The translations under genes and the position numbers were made by a program. The notes beneath the pieces are model-generated. The model was not told where the DNA came from, did no database searches, and saw nothing but the letters and a program-made list of their open reading frames with translations. DNA of 10,110 bases from contig JAILOS010000081.1 in assembly GCA_024690695.1 (NCBI GenBank), positions 1 through 10,110 of the forward strand, written 5' to 3'. The DNA comes from Oscillospiraceae bacterium (lineage in GTDB: Bacteria > Bacillota_A > Clostridia > Oscillospirales > Oscillospiraceae). Positions 1 through 6,780 of this stretch are shown here, one piece after another; position 1 is the stretch's first letter, and every line of letters starts with the position of its first letter.

Positions 1-240
1 ACGAGAGGACCGGGATGGACAGACCTCTGGTGCACCAGTTGTCGTGCCAACGGCACAGCTGGGTAGCTATGTCTGGACGAGATAAACGCTGAAGGCATCT
101 AAGCGTGAAACTCCCCCTGAGATAAGATCTCCCATCCTTTATGGAGTAAGGGCTGAAGAAGACTACTTCGTTGATAGGCCGGCGGTGTAAGCACAGCAAT
201 GTGTTCAGCCAACCGGTACTAATAGCCCGAGGGCTTGACC
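1..240 (+). rRNA. 23S ribosomal RNA, 3' end (partial)
   Basis: The window opens inside the sarcin-ricin loop (ACGAGAGGACC), the universally conserved elongation-factor binding site near the 3' end of 23S rRNA. Typical domain VI sequence follows, including GGCATCTAAGCGTGAAAC and GGTACTAATAGCCCGAGGG. The molecule ends at about GGGCTTGACC, which normally pairs with the 23S 5' end. Only the last ~240 nt are present; the rest lies before the window. The exact 3' end is uncertain by a few bases. Confidence 0.97.
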
Positions 241-310
241 TACATTATGCAGGCAGAGCCTTGCAGGATCCGATCTCTGTTTAGTTTTCAGGGCGCAAGT
301 TCTGAATAAA
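241..310 (+). other. 23S-5S spacer, no tRNA
   Basis: A 70-bp internal spacer separates the 23S end from 5S. It holds no tRNA. It contains a CTGTTTAGTTTTCAGGG segment of a kind I recall from clostridial rRNA spacers. It is presumably removed during rRNA processing; no clear processing stem is visible. Confidence 0.7.
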
Positions 311-426
<116 letters not shown>

Positions 427-457
427 ACAGCCCCGCTCAGCTGAGCGGGGCTGTTTT
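427..457 (+). terminator. rRNA operon intrinsic terminator
   Basis: A 28-bp perfect palindrome (427-454), ACAGCCCCGCTCAG followed by its exact complement, is followed by a short T stretch. It begins one base after 5S, so it terminates the rRNA operon. The palindrome leaves only a minimal loop at its centre (CAGCTG). Confidence 0.92.
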
Positions 458-505
458 CATGTCCGCAGCCGGCGTACAAGAGTATCGGGCTGTTAGAGAA
501 ATGAA

Positions 506-534
506 CCGGCAGGGAGCCAGTCGCTCCCTGCCGG
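506..534. repeat. Perfect 11-bp inverted repeat (hairpin)
   Basis: CCGGCAGGGAG (506-516) and CTCCCTGCCGG (524-534) are exact complements around a 7-nt loop. There is no T run on the + strand side. On the minus strand the stem is followed by TTCATTTCTC, a weak U-rich tail. It could be a back-up terminator against minus-strand read-through into the rRNA operon, or part of a dispersed repeat. Its function is not established. Confidence 0.6.
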
Positions 535-673
535 CTGCCGCTTATTGCGGTTTGCTTATATCGCCCTCGCGTCTGCTTTTTCCGCATTCGCAGCTTGAAA
601 CGTATTGAAAATTGACCCGTCCGCAGACACATTTTCGATCAATGATTGCCGTGAAAAAAGCCGAAAACTTGTC

Positions 674-807
674 TGTCATTCTGAGCGTCAGCGTAGAATC
701 CGCACCGAAAAAACGAGGAAATCCACGCCTCCATTCCGCGCGCCGCTGCCGAATTCCGAACTTCCCCTGCAGAACCTTCGTCGCCTTCGGCGAAACTCGG
801 GATGACA
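674..807. repeat. Repeat-like element with imperfect terminal inverted repeats
   Basis: The ends TGTCATTCTGAG (674-685) and CTCGGGATGACA (796-807) are inverted repeats matching at 10 of 12 positions, giving a 134-bp unit. Inside are phrases such as GAGCGTCAGCGTAGAATCC and CCTTCGTCGCCTTCGGCGAA. They resemble a family of intergenic dispersed repeats common in Clostridia genomes and often mis-called as short proteins. Only one copy lies in the window, so its repeat nature is inferred from its ends and style. Confidence 0.55.
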
Positions 808-874
808 ATCCGGCGGGTGGCTGATAGCCGCCCCTGCGAGGCGGGGGCGAGGCTCGCGGGATGGGCGGGCGATG

Positions 875-905
875 AAAAAGCCTTCTCCGCTGCGGAGGAG
901 AAGGC
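875..905 (-). terminator. Intrinsic terminator of the five-gene operon
   Basis: GCCTTCTCC (880-888) pairs with GGAGAAGGC (897-905). Read on the minus strand, the stem is followed by TTTTT (complement of 875-879). It lies about 90 bp past the lipase stop codon with no gene in between, so it most likely ends the minus-strand operon. Confidence 0.85.
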
Positions 906-994
906 AAGGGCGGCCGCGGCGCTCAGGGCTTCGCCGTCAGGAAGCGCCGATCCGCCGCCTGTCCGACGGTTTTTTCTCCGGAAAGGGGGCCTTC

Positions 995-1819
995 TTACAG
1001 TCCCCGCTCGATCAGATCGCGCACGATCTGCCCGTACACGTCGCAGATATCCGTCACGCCCTCCCCGCTGCGGCGCGAGCAGAGCGGCGCGCGCCGGAAG
1101 TCGATCTCGTCGAGGTGGGATACGCCCCGGTTCGTGCAGCCGGTCAGCAGCGTGAAGCGCTCGCCCCAGCGGGCGGATTCCACGCTGACGAGGCCGTCGT
1201 TGTCGCCCTCGATCTTTTGTATGACGAAGTTGGCCGTGGAGAGATTGACGTCGGAGAAGGGCGTGCGCATCACGCCCGCGAAGCTCTGGCAGAATACGCC
1301 CGGCACGTCCGGGTTTTCCGAATTGAAGCGTTCGGCCCACTCGGTGGAAAAATCCCGGCAGACGGCGTAGAAATCCGGCTTGGTGTCGCCGATGAGGCCG
1401 ATCCAGTTGTCGACCGCGAAGGAGGCGGCGTTGAACAGCGAGTCCGGCGCCTTCAGCAGCCGGTCGACGGTCTTCGAGCCGCGGTGCGGCGTGCCGATCG
1501 TCGTTATGCTGGCGATCTGCGCGCCCATGCCCAGCGAGGACGCGGCCATCCGCGCCTCAAGGCCGCCCTTCGAGTGGGCGATGATGTTGAGCTTTTCGGC
1601 GCCGGTCTCGTCCAGGATCTGGCGGATCCGCGCCTTGATCGTCTTGGCGTTGTCCTCGACGCGGGCCCAGCAGTCCTGCTTCCCGTAAAACAGCTCCGAC
1701 CCGGTCCCGGCGATGACGCCCGGGATACGGCCCCAGTAGAGCGGCCATTTCAGATCCCGGAAGCCCGCGCCGTGGAGCATCAGGATGGGATATCGGGTCC
1801 CGGCTTTTGCTTCTTCCAT
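995..1819 (-). CDS. Lipase-like alpha/beta hydrolase
   Basis: A 274-residue protein related to bacterial triacylglycerol lipases, serine hydrolases that cleave acyl esters. LMLHGAG (13-19) supplies the HG oxyanion motif. The nucleophile elbow AHSKGG puts the catalytic serine at 83. GDNDGLVSV gives Asp208, and GVSHLDE gives His235, in the order and spacing of a full triad. IGTPHRGS (108-115) is also typical of lipases. No signal peptide is visible, so it probably acts in the cytoplasm, and its true substrate is open. GAGGAGC lies just before the ATG. It is the last gene of the operon, 10 bp after the GNAT gene, and a terminator follows. The family call is firm; lipase versus other esterase is not. 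Confidence 0.88.
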   Translation of the reverse strand: MEEAKAGTRYPILMLHGAGFRDLKWPLYWGRIPGVIAGTGSELFYGKQDCWARVEDNAKTIKARIRQILDETGAEKLNIIAHSKGGLEARMAASSLGMGAQIASITTIGTPHRGSKTVDRLLKAPDSLFNAASFAVDNWIGLIGDTKPDFYAVCRDFSTEWAERFNSENPDVPGVFCQSFAGVMRTPFSDVNLSTANFVIQKIEGDNDGLVSVESARWGERFTLLTGCTNRGVSHLDEIDFRRAPLCSRRSGEGVTDICDVYGQIVRDLIERGL

Positions 1820-1829
1820 AGAGCTCCTC

Positions 1830-2348
1830 TCAGCAGTCGCGGTAGAAATACAGGTCCGCCTTGCGCGCCTGCGGCGTGCCGCGGTAATCCCGGTTGTTGA
1901 AGCCGCCGAGCTCGAAGCCGCAGCGGAGATAAAACAGGCAGGCGGAGAGGTTGTCGTCCTGCGCGACGAGCGAGACGCCCTGCAGGCCTTCCGCGCGCGC
2001 CTCGTCCAGACAGGCCTCGACCAGCCGGCGGCCGATCCCCCGGCCCCGGTACGCCCGCACGACCTTCAGATCATCCAGCAGCAAGTAGCGGAACATCCCC
2101 CGCCGCAGCACGGCCAGACCCACGCAGACCGTCCCGTCGTAGGCGCCGAGAAACAGGGCGTCCTCTGCGGCCGCGTCGTAGGGGACGTCCGGAAAGCACA
2201 TCTCCGTGCTCTCGGCGAAGCGCTCGGTCTCCAGGCTCCAGACCCCGCCTTGAAGCGCCGGGATCATGCGGCCCCAGACCGAAAAGGGCTCGTTTTTGAG
2301 CTTGGCGTCCGCGGCGTTCCCGGCGCCGATCCTTCTGATCTCCACCAT
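1830..2348 (-). CDS. GNAT family N-acetyltransferase
   Basis: A 172-residue acetyl-CoA-dependent acetyltransferase. The acetyl-CoA pyrophosphate loop is seen as VVRAYRGRGIGRRL (96-109), with the R/Q-x-x-G-x-G/A pattern at 101-106. The following helix and strand lead to QDDNLSACLFYLRCGFELGG (130-149), the usual motif B in which Asn133 and Tyr140 sit near the cofactor. The C-terminal region DYRGTPQ and LYFYRDC (154-172) faintly recalls streptothricin-acetyltransferase-like members, but the substrate cannot be deduced. The gene starts 4 bp after the membrane protein gene, so translation may be coupled; its own ribosome site is weak. The family is certain and the substrate is unknown. Confidence 0.9.
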   Translation of the reverse strand: MVEIRRIGAGNAADAKLKNEPFSVWGRMIPALQGGVWSLETERFAESTEMCFPDVPYDAAAEDALFLGAYDGTVCVGLAVLRRGMFRYLLLDDLKVVRAYRGRGIGRRLVEACLDEARAEGLQGVSLVAQDDNLSACLFYLRCGFELGGFNNRDYRGTPQARKADLYFYRDC

Positions 2349-2352
2349 GCGC

Positions 2353-2727
2353 TTACTTCGCCTTGTTCCAGTACCAGAGACAGGCGATGACCCCGAGGCA
2401 GAGCGGGAAGGCGATCTCCATCGCGTCGCTGCCCACCGGCACCCAGCCGCTCGGCTCGGGCAGGATCGCCGTGAACACGCCCGCCAGCACGGTGGCGAGC
2501 AGCATGATCCCCGTGCAGACGAGGATCTTCTTCACCGGCAGCTTTTTGTTCGGGTGCTCCGTTGCGTACATGCCCAGCCCCATCAGGATCACGGCGGCGA
2601 TCAGACACACCAGCAGCAGGATCCCGAACAGCGTGCGGTATTCGGTGTCCTGCATCAGCAGCATGCCGCCGACGCCCACGGCGGCAACCGGCACGCCGGC
2701 GAGAAACAGTTTCGTTCCGGGTTTCAT
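2353..2727 (-). CDS. Small four-helix membrane protein, unknown function
   Basis: A 124-residue hydrophobic protein that I do not recognise as a named family. Four membrane segments are predicted by eye at about residues 7-25, 33-54, 66-88 and 103-121. A charged loop (EHPNKKLPVKK, 57-67) lies between helices two and three. The second loop carries ILPEPSGW. There are no catalytic motifs or lipobox. A strong ribosome site (AAAGGAGG) precedes the ATG. It sits between the MFS transporter (22 bp upstream) and a GNAT gene (4 bp downstream), so it is co-transcribed with them. A transporter accessory role is possible but unproven. Confidence 0.8.
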   Translation of the reverse strand: MKPGTKLFLAGVPVAAVGVGGMLLMQDTEYRTLFGILLLVCLIAAVILMGLGMYATEHPNKKLPVKKILVCTGIMLLATVLAGVFTAILPEPSGWVPVGSDAMEIAFPLCLGVIACLWYWNKAK

Positions 2728-2749
2728 CTTGCCTCCTCCTTTGCGCGGA

Positions 2750-4012
2750 TCATGAGCTTTGCGAGGCGGCGTCCGCCTCGCCCGAGCGGCCGTACAGCTT
2801 CGGGTAAGCCTTCCGGTCCAGCGATTTCAGCAGGATCGCCGAAACGCCCGAGACCAGCGTCACGACGAGAATGAGGATCCAGGTCGGCGTAGACCCGGCG
2901 CGGTCGTAAAGCTGGCCGGCGGCGATGTCGATGACGCCGGTCACCACCCCGTAGGCGAGGCTCATCAGGCCGTTGATCCGCCCGCGGTGGCTCGCGGGGA
3001 CGCGGGTCGAGACGTAGGGCCCCTCGGCGACGGTGGAGAAGATCTCGCCCCAGGTGAACACGAGCATCGCGAGATAGTAGCCCGGGATGAAGCCGAGCAG
3101 CAGCAGAAAAACGAGATAGCCCCCGAAGACGAGGGCCCGGCCCGTGATCATCTTGCCGGTGTCGCGCATGTTGGCAAAGAGCTTTGTGATCAGCGGCGTG
3201 AAGAGCACGACCGTGATGCAGTTGAGGCTCGAGACCGTGCCGAAGATGACGGCGCCCTTATCGCCGTGGACGGCGGCCATGTCGAGCGGCATGATGAAGT
3301 TATACTGCCCGTAGGCGCCGGAATACAGCGTTCCGCACAGGATATAGAGCAGCAGGAGCGGGTTTTCCTTCAGAATGGCGAAGACGCTCGCGCCGTCCTT
3401 CTTCTCCTGATAGGACGCCTCCTCGCCGCTGTCCTCGACGGGCGTGATATCCTTGATGAGCGCTGCGATCAGCACCGTCGACAGTGCGATCGACACGCCG
3501 CTGATCAGAAAGCTCAGCCACAGGTAGTCCTTGAACAGCAGGCCCGCGATCGTCGGCGAGAGGACGAGCCCGAGATTGCCGCCGAGATACATCAGCGAGT
3601 AGGCGCGCTCCCGGTCCTTCGTCGTCGACAGGTCGGCGAAAAGCGCGTCGTACGCGGGGTATTCAATGCTCTGGAAGACGCCCGCGGCGACGAAGAGGAG
3701 GATCGTCCCGAGCCCGAGCGGGATCGCCGCGCTGATGAAGAAGCAGACGATGCTGACGCTGTCGCAGGCCACGATCATCCATTTTTTGTTGAGTCGGTCG
3801 GCCAGCTTGCCGCCGATCAGGTTGGCGGGCAGCATAATCAGGCCGGAGCCGACGAAGAAATACGAGATCTCCGCCGCCGAGAAGCCGAGCTTCTGGCTGA
3901 GGATCATCGTCATCACGGGCCAGATCATGCTGCCGAGATTCGTGACGATCCTGCCGAAGAAGAGAACGTAGATCTCGCGCCGCAGCCCGCGGTATTGAGT
4001 GAGCAGATTCAT
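2750..4012 (-). CDS. MFS transporter
   Basis: A 420-residue major facilitator superfamily permease, the usual length for a 12-helix transporter, driven by an ion gradient in the cytoplasmic membrane. Motif A follows helix two as GGKLADRLNKK (67-77). The region from RERAYSLMYLGGNLG to PTIAGLLF (134-160) matches helices four and five of drug/proton-antiporter-like members. A central polar loop (about 188-210) separates the two halves, and the tail is hydrophilic. The best ribosome site, AAAGGAGCC, ends 16 nt from the ATG, an unusually long gap, yet no other in-frame start exists nearby. The neighbouring acetyltransferase genes fit export or detoxification of a small molecule, but the substrate is unknown. 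Confidence 0.92.
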   Translation of the reverse strand: MNLLTQYRGLRREIYVLFFGRIVTNLGSMIWPVMTMILSQKLGFSAAEISYFFVGSGLIMLPANLIGGKLADRLNKKWMIVACDSVSIVCFFISAAIPLGLGTILLFVAAGVFQSIEYPAYDALFADLSTTKDRERAYSLMYLGGNLGLVLSPTIAGLLFKDYLWLSFLISGVSIALSTVLIAALIKDITPVEDSGEEASYQEKKDGASVFAILKENPLLLLYILCGTLYSGAYGQYNFIMPLDMAAVHGDKGAVIFGTVSSLNCITVVLFTPLITKLFANMRDTGKMITGRALVFGGYLVFLLLLGFIPGYYLAMLVFTWGEIFSTVAEGPYVSTRVPASHRGRINGLMSLAYGVVTGVIDIAAGQLYDRAGSTPTWILILVVTLVSGVSAILLKSLDRKAYPKLYGRSGEADAASQSS

Positions 4013-4026
4013 GACGGTTAAAAACA

Positions 4027-4035
4027 GGCTCCTTT
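4027..4035 (-). promoter_or_regulatory. Distant ribosome site of the MFS gene
   Basis: AAAGGAGCC on the minus strand is the only Shine-Dalgarno-like sequence before the transporter ATG, with 16 nt between GGAG and the start codon rather than 5-9. Upstream in-frame codons include no ATG, GTG or TTG. Translation may be inefficient or coupled to the GNAT gene that ends at 4038. Confidence 0.5.
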
Positions 4036-4037
4036 CG

Positions 4038-4538
4038 TCAGAGCTTCAGCACGGCGACGATCTCGTCTCCGTCGTGCTCGCCGTTTTCCGTAAAGCCGAA
4101 GGAGTGATACAGCTTCGCGGCGACCTCGTTTTCCGGCTCATAGGAGACCTCGCAGTATTCCGCCTTTCCGCAGGGCCAGGTGCGGACGAAGTCCAGCGCG
4201 AGCTGCACGGCCTGTCTGCCGTAGCCCCGGCCCTGATACCGCTTGTCGATCATCAGCCGCCAGAGGCTGTAATTGTTGACGAGCGCCGTCGGCGCCTCGC
4301 AGTCCTCGTCGGCCTCGTACAGGGCGGCCTCGTTGAAGCCGATCATCAGAAAGCCGACCGGCCTTTTGCCGTCGTAAACAGCGAAGGGAAAAGCCGCCGT
4401 CTCGGCGGAATCCCGCACGCTGTAGGCCTGTATGAGGCTGATCCCGTTGTCGGCGACGAAGCTCTTCTGCTTTTGAAACACCTTCAGCTCCAGCACGTCC
4501 CAGACGTTCCGGTGGTCGATTTTTTCAAGATGAAGCAT
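4038..4538 (-). CDS. Diamine/polyamine acetyltransferase-like GNAT
   Basis: A 166-residue GNAT enzyme transferring acetyl from acetyl-CoA to an amine. The N-terminus (VLELKVFQKQKSFVADNG, 15-32, then SLIQAY) resembles spermine/spermidine acetyltransferases of the BltD/PaiA type. The acetyl-CoA loop is RYQGRGYGRQA (100-110), preceded by the strand LWRLMID. EPENEVAAKLYHSFGF (134-149) is motif B. It is the first gene of the five-gene operon, with a GGAAAGGAA ribosome site and the MFS gene 25 bp downstream. In Bacillus, bltD lies beside the drug exporter blt, a pairing that this order echoes. Polyamine as substrate is an inference from family likeness. Confidence 0.88.
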   Translation of the reverse strand: MLHLEKIDHRNVWDVLELKVFQKQKSFVADNGISLIQAYSVRDSAETAAFPFAVYDGKRPVGFLMIGFNEAALYEADEDCEAPTALVNNYSLWRLMIDKRYQGRGYGRQAVQLALDFVRTWPCGKAEYCEVSYEPENEVAAKLYHSFGFTENGEHDGDEIVAVLKL

Positions 4539-4592
4539 GATTTTTTCCTTTCCTGCCGTCGTCTCTTTTCCCGGAGCCGGCCCTTCCGGGAA

Positions 4593-4636
4593 GAAAAGGC
4601 CGCTCTCCCGATCGCAAACGGAAGAGCGGCCTTTTC
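4593..4636 (-). terminator. Intrinsic terminator after the DHH gene
   Basis: GAAAAGGCCGCTCT (4593-4606) pairs with AGAGCGGCCTTTTC (4623-4636), a 14-bp stem around a 16-nt loop. On the minus strand it ends in a GGCCTTTTCTT tail. It lies about 10 bp beyond the DHH phosphoesterase stop codon and separates that gene from the five-gene operon. Only about 55 bp remain for that operon's own promoter, and I see no clear one there. Confidence 0.85.
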
Positions 4637-4645
4637 TGCACTGTC

Positions 4646-5575
4646 TTACGCGTTCAGCGCGCGGATGATTTCGGGCAGCTCGCGGTCCACCCGGTCGTTG
4701 TCGAGCTGGCAGGTGCCGGCGTTGCGGTGTCCGCCGCCGCCGTAGCGGAGGCAGAGCTCGCCGATGTCCACCCGGGAGCTCTTGTTGAGGATGGACTTGC
4801 CGATCATCACGGCGGTGTTCTGCTTCTGGAAGCCCCAGGCGACGTGGACGGAGATCTGCGCCTGCGGGAACAGCGCGTAGATCATGAAGCGGTTGCCCGC
4901 GTGGATGGTCTCCTCGCCGCGCAGATCGAGCACCACGACCTTGTCGTGGAGCTGCGCGATGCGCAGCAGCTGCGCCTTGAAAAGCTCGGCCTGCTCGAAG
5001 TACAGGTCCACGCGCTCCTTCACGTCCGGCAGCGCCAGGATCTCGTCGATGCTGTGGTCCATGCAGTAGCCGATCAGCTCCATCATCAGCGCGTAGTTGG
5101 AGATGCGGAACTGCCGGAAGCGGCCCAGACCCGTGCGCGGGTCCATCAGGTAGTGCAGCAGCACCCAGCCGGAGGGATGAAGGATCTCCTCCAGGCTGAA
5201 GTCGGCGCTGTCGCCCTTGTCGACGGCGGCCATCAGCTCCTCGGAGATCTTCGGCAGGGCCTCTTTTCCGCCGTAGTAGTTGTAGACCACGCGGGCGGCG
5301 CTGCGGGCCTCGGGGTCGATGATCAGTTTGCCGCCGGTCTCGACGGCCTTCAGCCGGTCGATCTCGGACTCGTGGTGGTCAAAGGCCAGCCCCACGCGGG
5401 GGTCGTAGGGCAGGTTCGTGGTGATGTCGTTTTTGCTCAGCTCGATCTTCCCGTCCTGTACGTCTTTGGGATGAACGAATTTGATGTCCTCGATCAGCCC
5501 CAGCTCGCGCAGCATCATCGCGCAGGCCAGACCGTCGAAATCGCTGCGGGTGACAAGTCTCATTTTCTGTTCCAT
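4646..5575 (-). CDS. DHH-family phosphoesterase (exopolyphosphatase-like)
   Basis: A 309-residue DHH/DHHA1 protein, a manganese-type phosphoesterase family that includes pyrophosphatases, exopolyphosphatases, RecJ and nanoRNases. Metal ligands are visible as TRSDFDG (Asp12, Asp14) and the signature AFDHHES (Asp66-His67-His68). AAVDKGDSADF (116-126) probably supplies a further aspartate. The C-terminal DHHA1 domain ends with the substrate-binding glycine motif YGGGGHRNAG (278-287). The first part (IKFVHPKDVQDGKIEL) resembles proteins annotated as exopolyphosphatase; true substrate is uncertain. GGGAGGAAG precedes the chosen ATG, though Met5 is a possible start. The gene has its own promoter and terminator. 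Confidence 0.9.
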   Translation of the reverse strand: MEQKMRLVTRSDFDGLACAMMLRELGLIEDIKFVHPKDVQDGKIELSKNDITTNLPYDPRVGLAFDHHESEIDRLKAVETGGKLIIDPEARSAARVVYNYYGGKEALPKISEELMAAVDKGDSADFSLEEILHPSGWVLLHYLMDPRTGLGRFRQFRISNYALMMELIGYCMDHSIDEILALPDVKERVDLYFEQAELFKAQLLRIAQLHDKVVVLDLRGEETIHAGNRFMIYALFPQAQISVHVAWGFQKQNTAVMIGKSILNKSSRVDIGELCLRYGGGGHRNAGTCQLDNDRVDRELPEIIRALNA

Positions 5576-5637
5576 CGTGCTTCCTCCCGGACAAGTTGCT
5601 CTTTCGTTCTGCGCTCATCGCGTTTTCACACGGGAAA

Positions 5638-5666
5638 AGTATAGCACGCCCGGAGACGGATTTCAA
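5638..5666 (-). promoter_or_regulatory. Sigma-A-type promoter of the DHH gene
   Basis: On the minus strand TTGAAA (5661-5666) and TATACT (5638-5643) are separated by exactly 17 bp. Both hexamers are close to the TTGACA/TATAAT consensus. Transcription would begin near 5631, leaving a leader of about 55 nt before the DHH start codon. No operator-like repeat is seen. Confidence 0.82.
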
Positions 5667-5699
5667 CCGCCGTTACGCCCCAAACGCACCCGAAAAGAA

Positions 5700-5740
5700 C
5701 AAAAAAGGAAAGCCCTGCCGGCGGCGGCAGGGCTTTCCTT
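5700..5740 (-). terminator. Intrinsic terminator of the repressor gene
   Basis: AAGGAAAGCCCTGCC (5705-5719) pairs with GGCAGGGCTTTCCTT (5726-5740), a perfect 15-bp stem with a 6-nt loop. On the minus strand a run of T follows (complement of 5700-5706). It lies just past the repressor stop codon at 5749 and upstream of the DHH promoter. Confidence 0.93.
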
Positions 5741-5748
5741 GGAGGCGC

Positions 5749-6744
5749 TCAGCTGCTTTCTTTTTCGACCAGCGTCCAGGGGACGCGCACCGAAGAGCAG
5801 CTCTCGCCCCGGAGCCGGCGGAACAGCAGCTCGGCGGCCGTGCGGCCGACGTTGTACGGCTCGTGGGACAGGGAGGTGATGCGGGGGATCGACAGCTCAC
5901 TGTACTGGCTGTTGTCAAAGCTGACGACGGCGATATCGCCCGGAACGGAACGGCCGGTCCTGTTCAGATAGGAGACCACGCGGGAGGCAATCTCGTCGTT
6001 GTAGCAGACGACCGCGCTGCAGGAGGAGAAAAACGCGCCCACGCGCGCCTCGTCGACGCCCTCGCGCAAAAAGCGATCCTTCTGATCGGTGCTGTACCAG
6101 AGAATGTCGCTGTCCTCCAGAGGAAGGTTCAGCTCCTGCAGGGCGTCGAGATAGCCAGCGAAACGCTGCCTCCCCTGCAGGTCGTCGAATTTGAAAATGC
6201 CGGAGATCCTGCGGTGTCCTTTCCGGCAGAGGTACTCCACCAGCATCCGCCCGCCCGCCTCGTTGTCGTCCAGGACCGAGAGCGTATCCGGCAGCTGCTC
6301 GTACTTGCCGTGGATGAAAACCACGGGGACACCTCTGTCCAGCAGCTTTCGGCAGAGCTTGACGTTCGGGTTGGGCAGGCCCGTTTTCGTCCCCTCGATC
6401 AGAACGCCGTCCAGCTGCTCCATGCCCAGCAGCGTCGTCAGGACCTTGCGCTCGTTGGCAAACTGGTTCTGTGTGGCAAACAGCAGCGGCGCGCTGTCGT
6501 TTTCCGAACAAACGGCCTCGATCTCCCGCAGGATGCTCGGAAAGATATAGTCGCTGATATACGTCGTCACGACCGCGATGGAAAGCCTCCGCCGCGGCGA
6601 GGGCTCCTTCTGCTCACGGATGTGCGAGCCGCTGCCCTGGCGCCGCTCGATCAGACGCTCGGCCTCCAGAAGAGAGAGCGCCTGGCGCACGGTCTGCCTG
6701 CTTACCCCGAAGCGCTCGCAGAGGGCCTGCTCGGTAGGGAGCAT
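5749..6744 (-). pseudogene. AraR-type GntR/LacI repressor, N-terminally truncated
   Basis: A 331-codon reading frame for a sugar-responsive repressor of the AraR type. It has a GntR winged helix-turn-helix, LPTEQALCERFGVSR then QTVRQAL (2-23), and wing GSGSHI (37-42). A LacI/periplasmic-binding-like sensor domain starts at about 54 (SIAVVT) and is complete, with GHRRISGIFKFDD and VVSFDNSQYSEL. The family normally has about 25-30 residues before LPTE, forming the first DNA-binding helix. Here they are missing: the frame upstream enters the antisense of the neighbouring lipoprotein gene and is not GntR-like. No ribosome site precedes the ATG and no alternative start is available. It is therefore probably non-functional, or its true 5' end has been lost by rearrangement. 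Confidence 0.8.
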
Positions 6745-6780
6745 TTTCTGAAATGAAAAAAGTGAAAGAGGGAAAATGCA

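Larger units (their letters stand above)
458..874. other. Gene-free region after rRNA operon
   Basis: No believable gene is seen on either strand. Open frames here lack ribosome sites and read through repeat-like DNA. The stretch holds a perfect 11-bp stem at 506-534, a repeat-like element at 674-807, and GC-rich minor hairpins such as CGCCCC/GGGGCG at 829-849. It separates the + strand rRNA operon from the minus-strand operon converging on it. Confidence 0.7.

Noticed and set aside
542..907. Minus-strand 121-codon frame in the gene-free region
   Set aside because: It reads across the repeat-like element and the operon terminator, is rich in Arg, Pro and Ser, and has no ribosome site.
2759..4021. 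420-codon + strand frame opposite the MFS gene
   Set aside because: It is antisense to the transporter, extremely rich in Asp, Glu, Arg and Ala, has no ribosome site, and arises from codon bias in a GC-rich gene.
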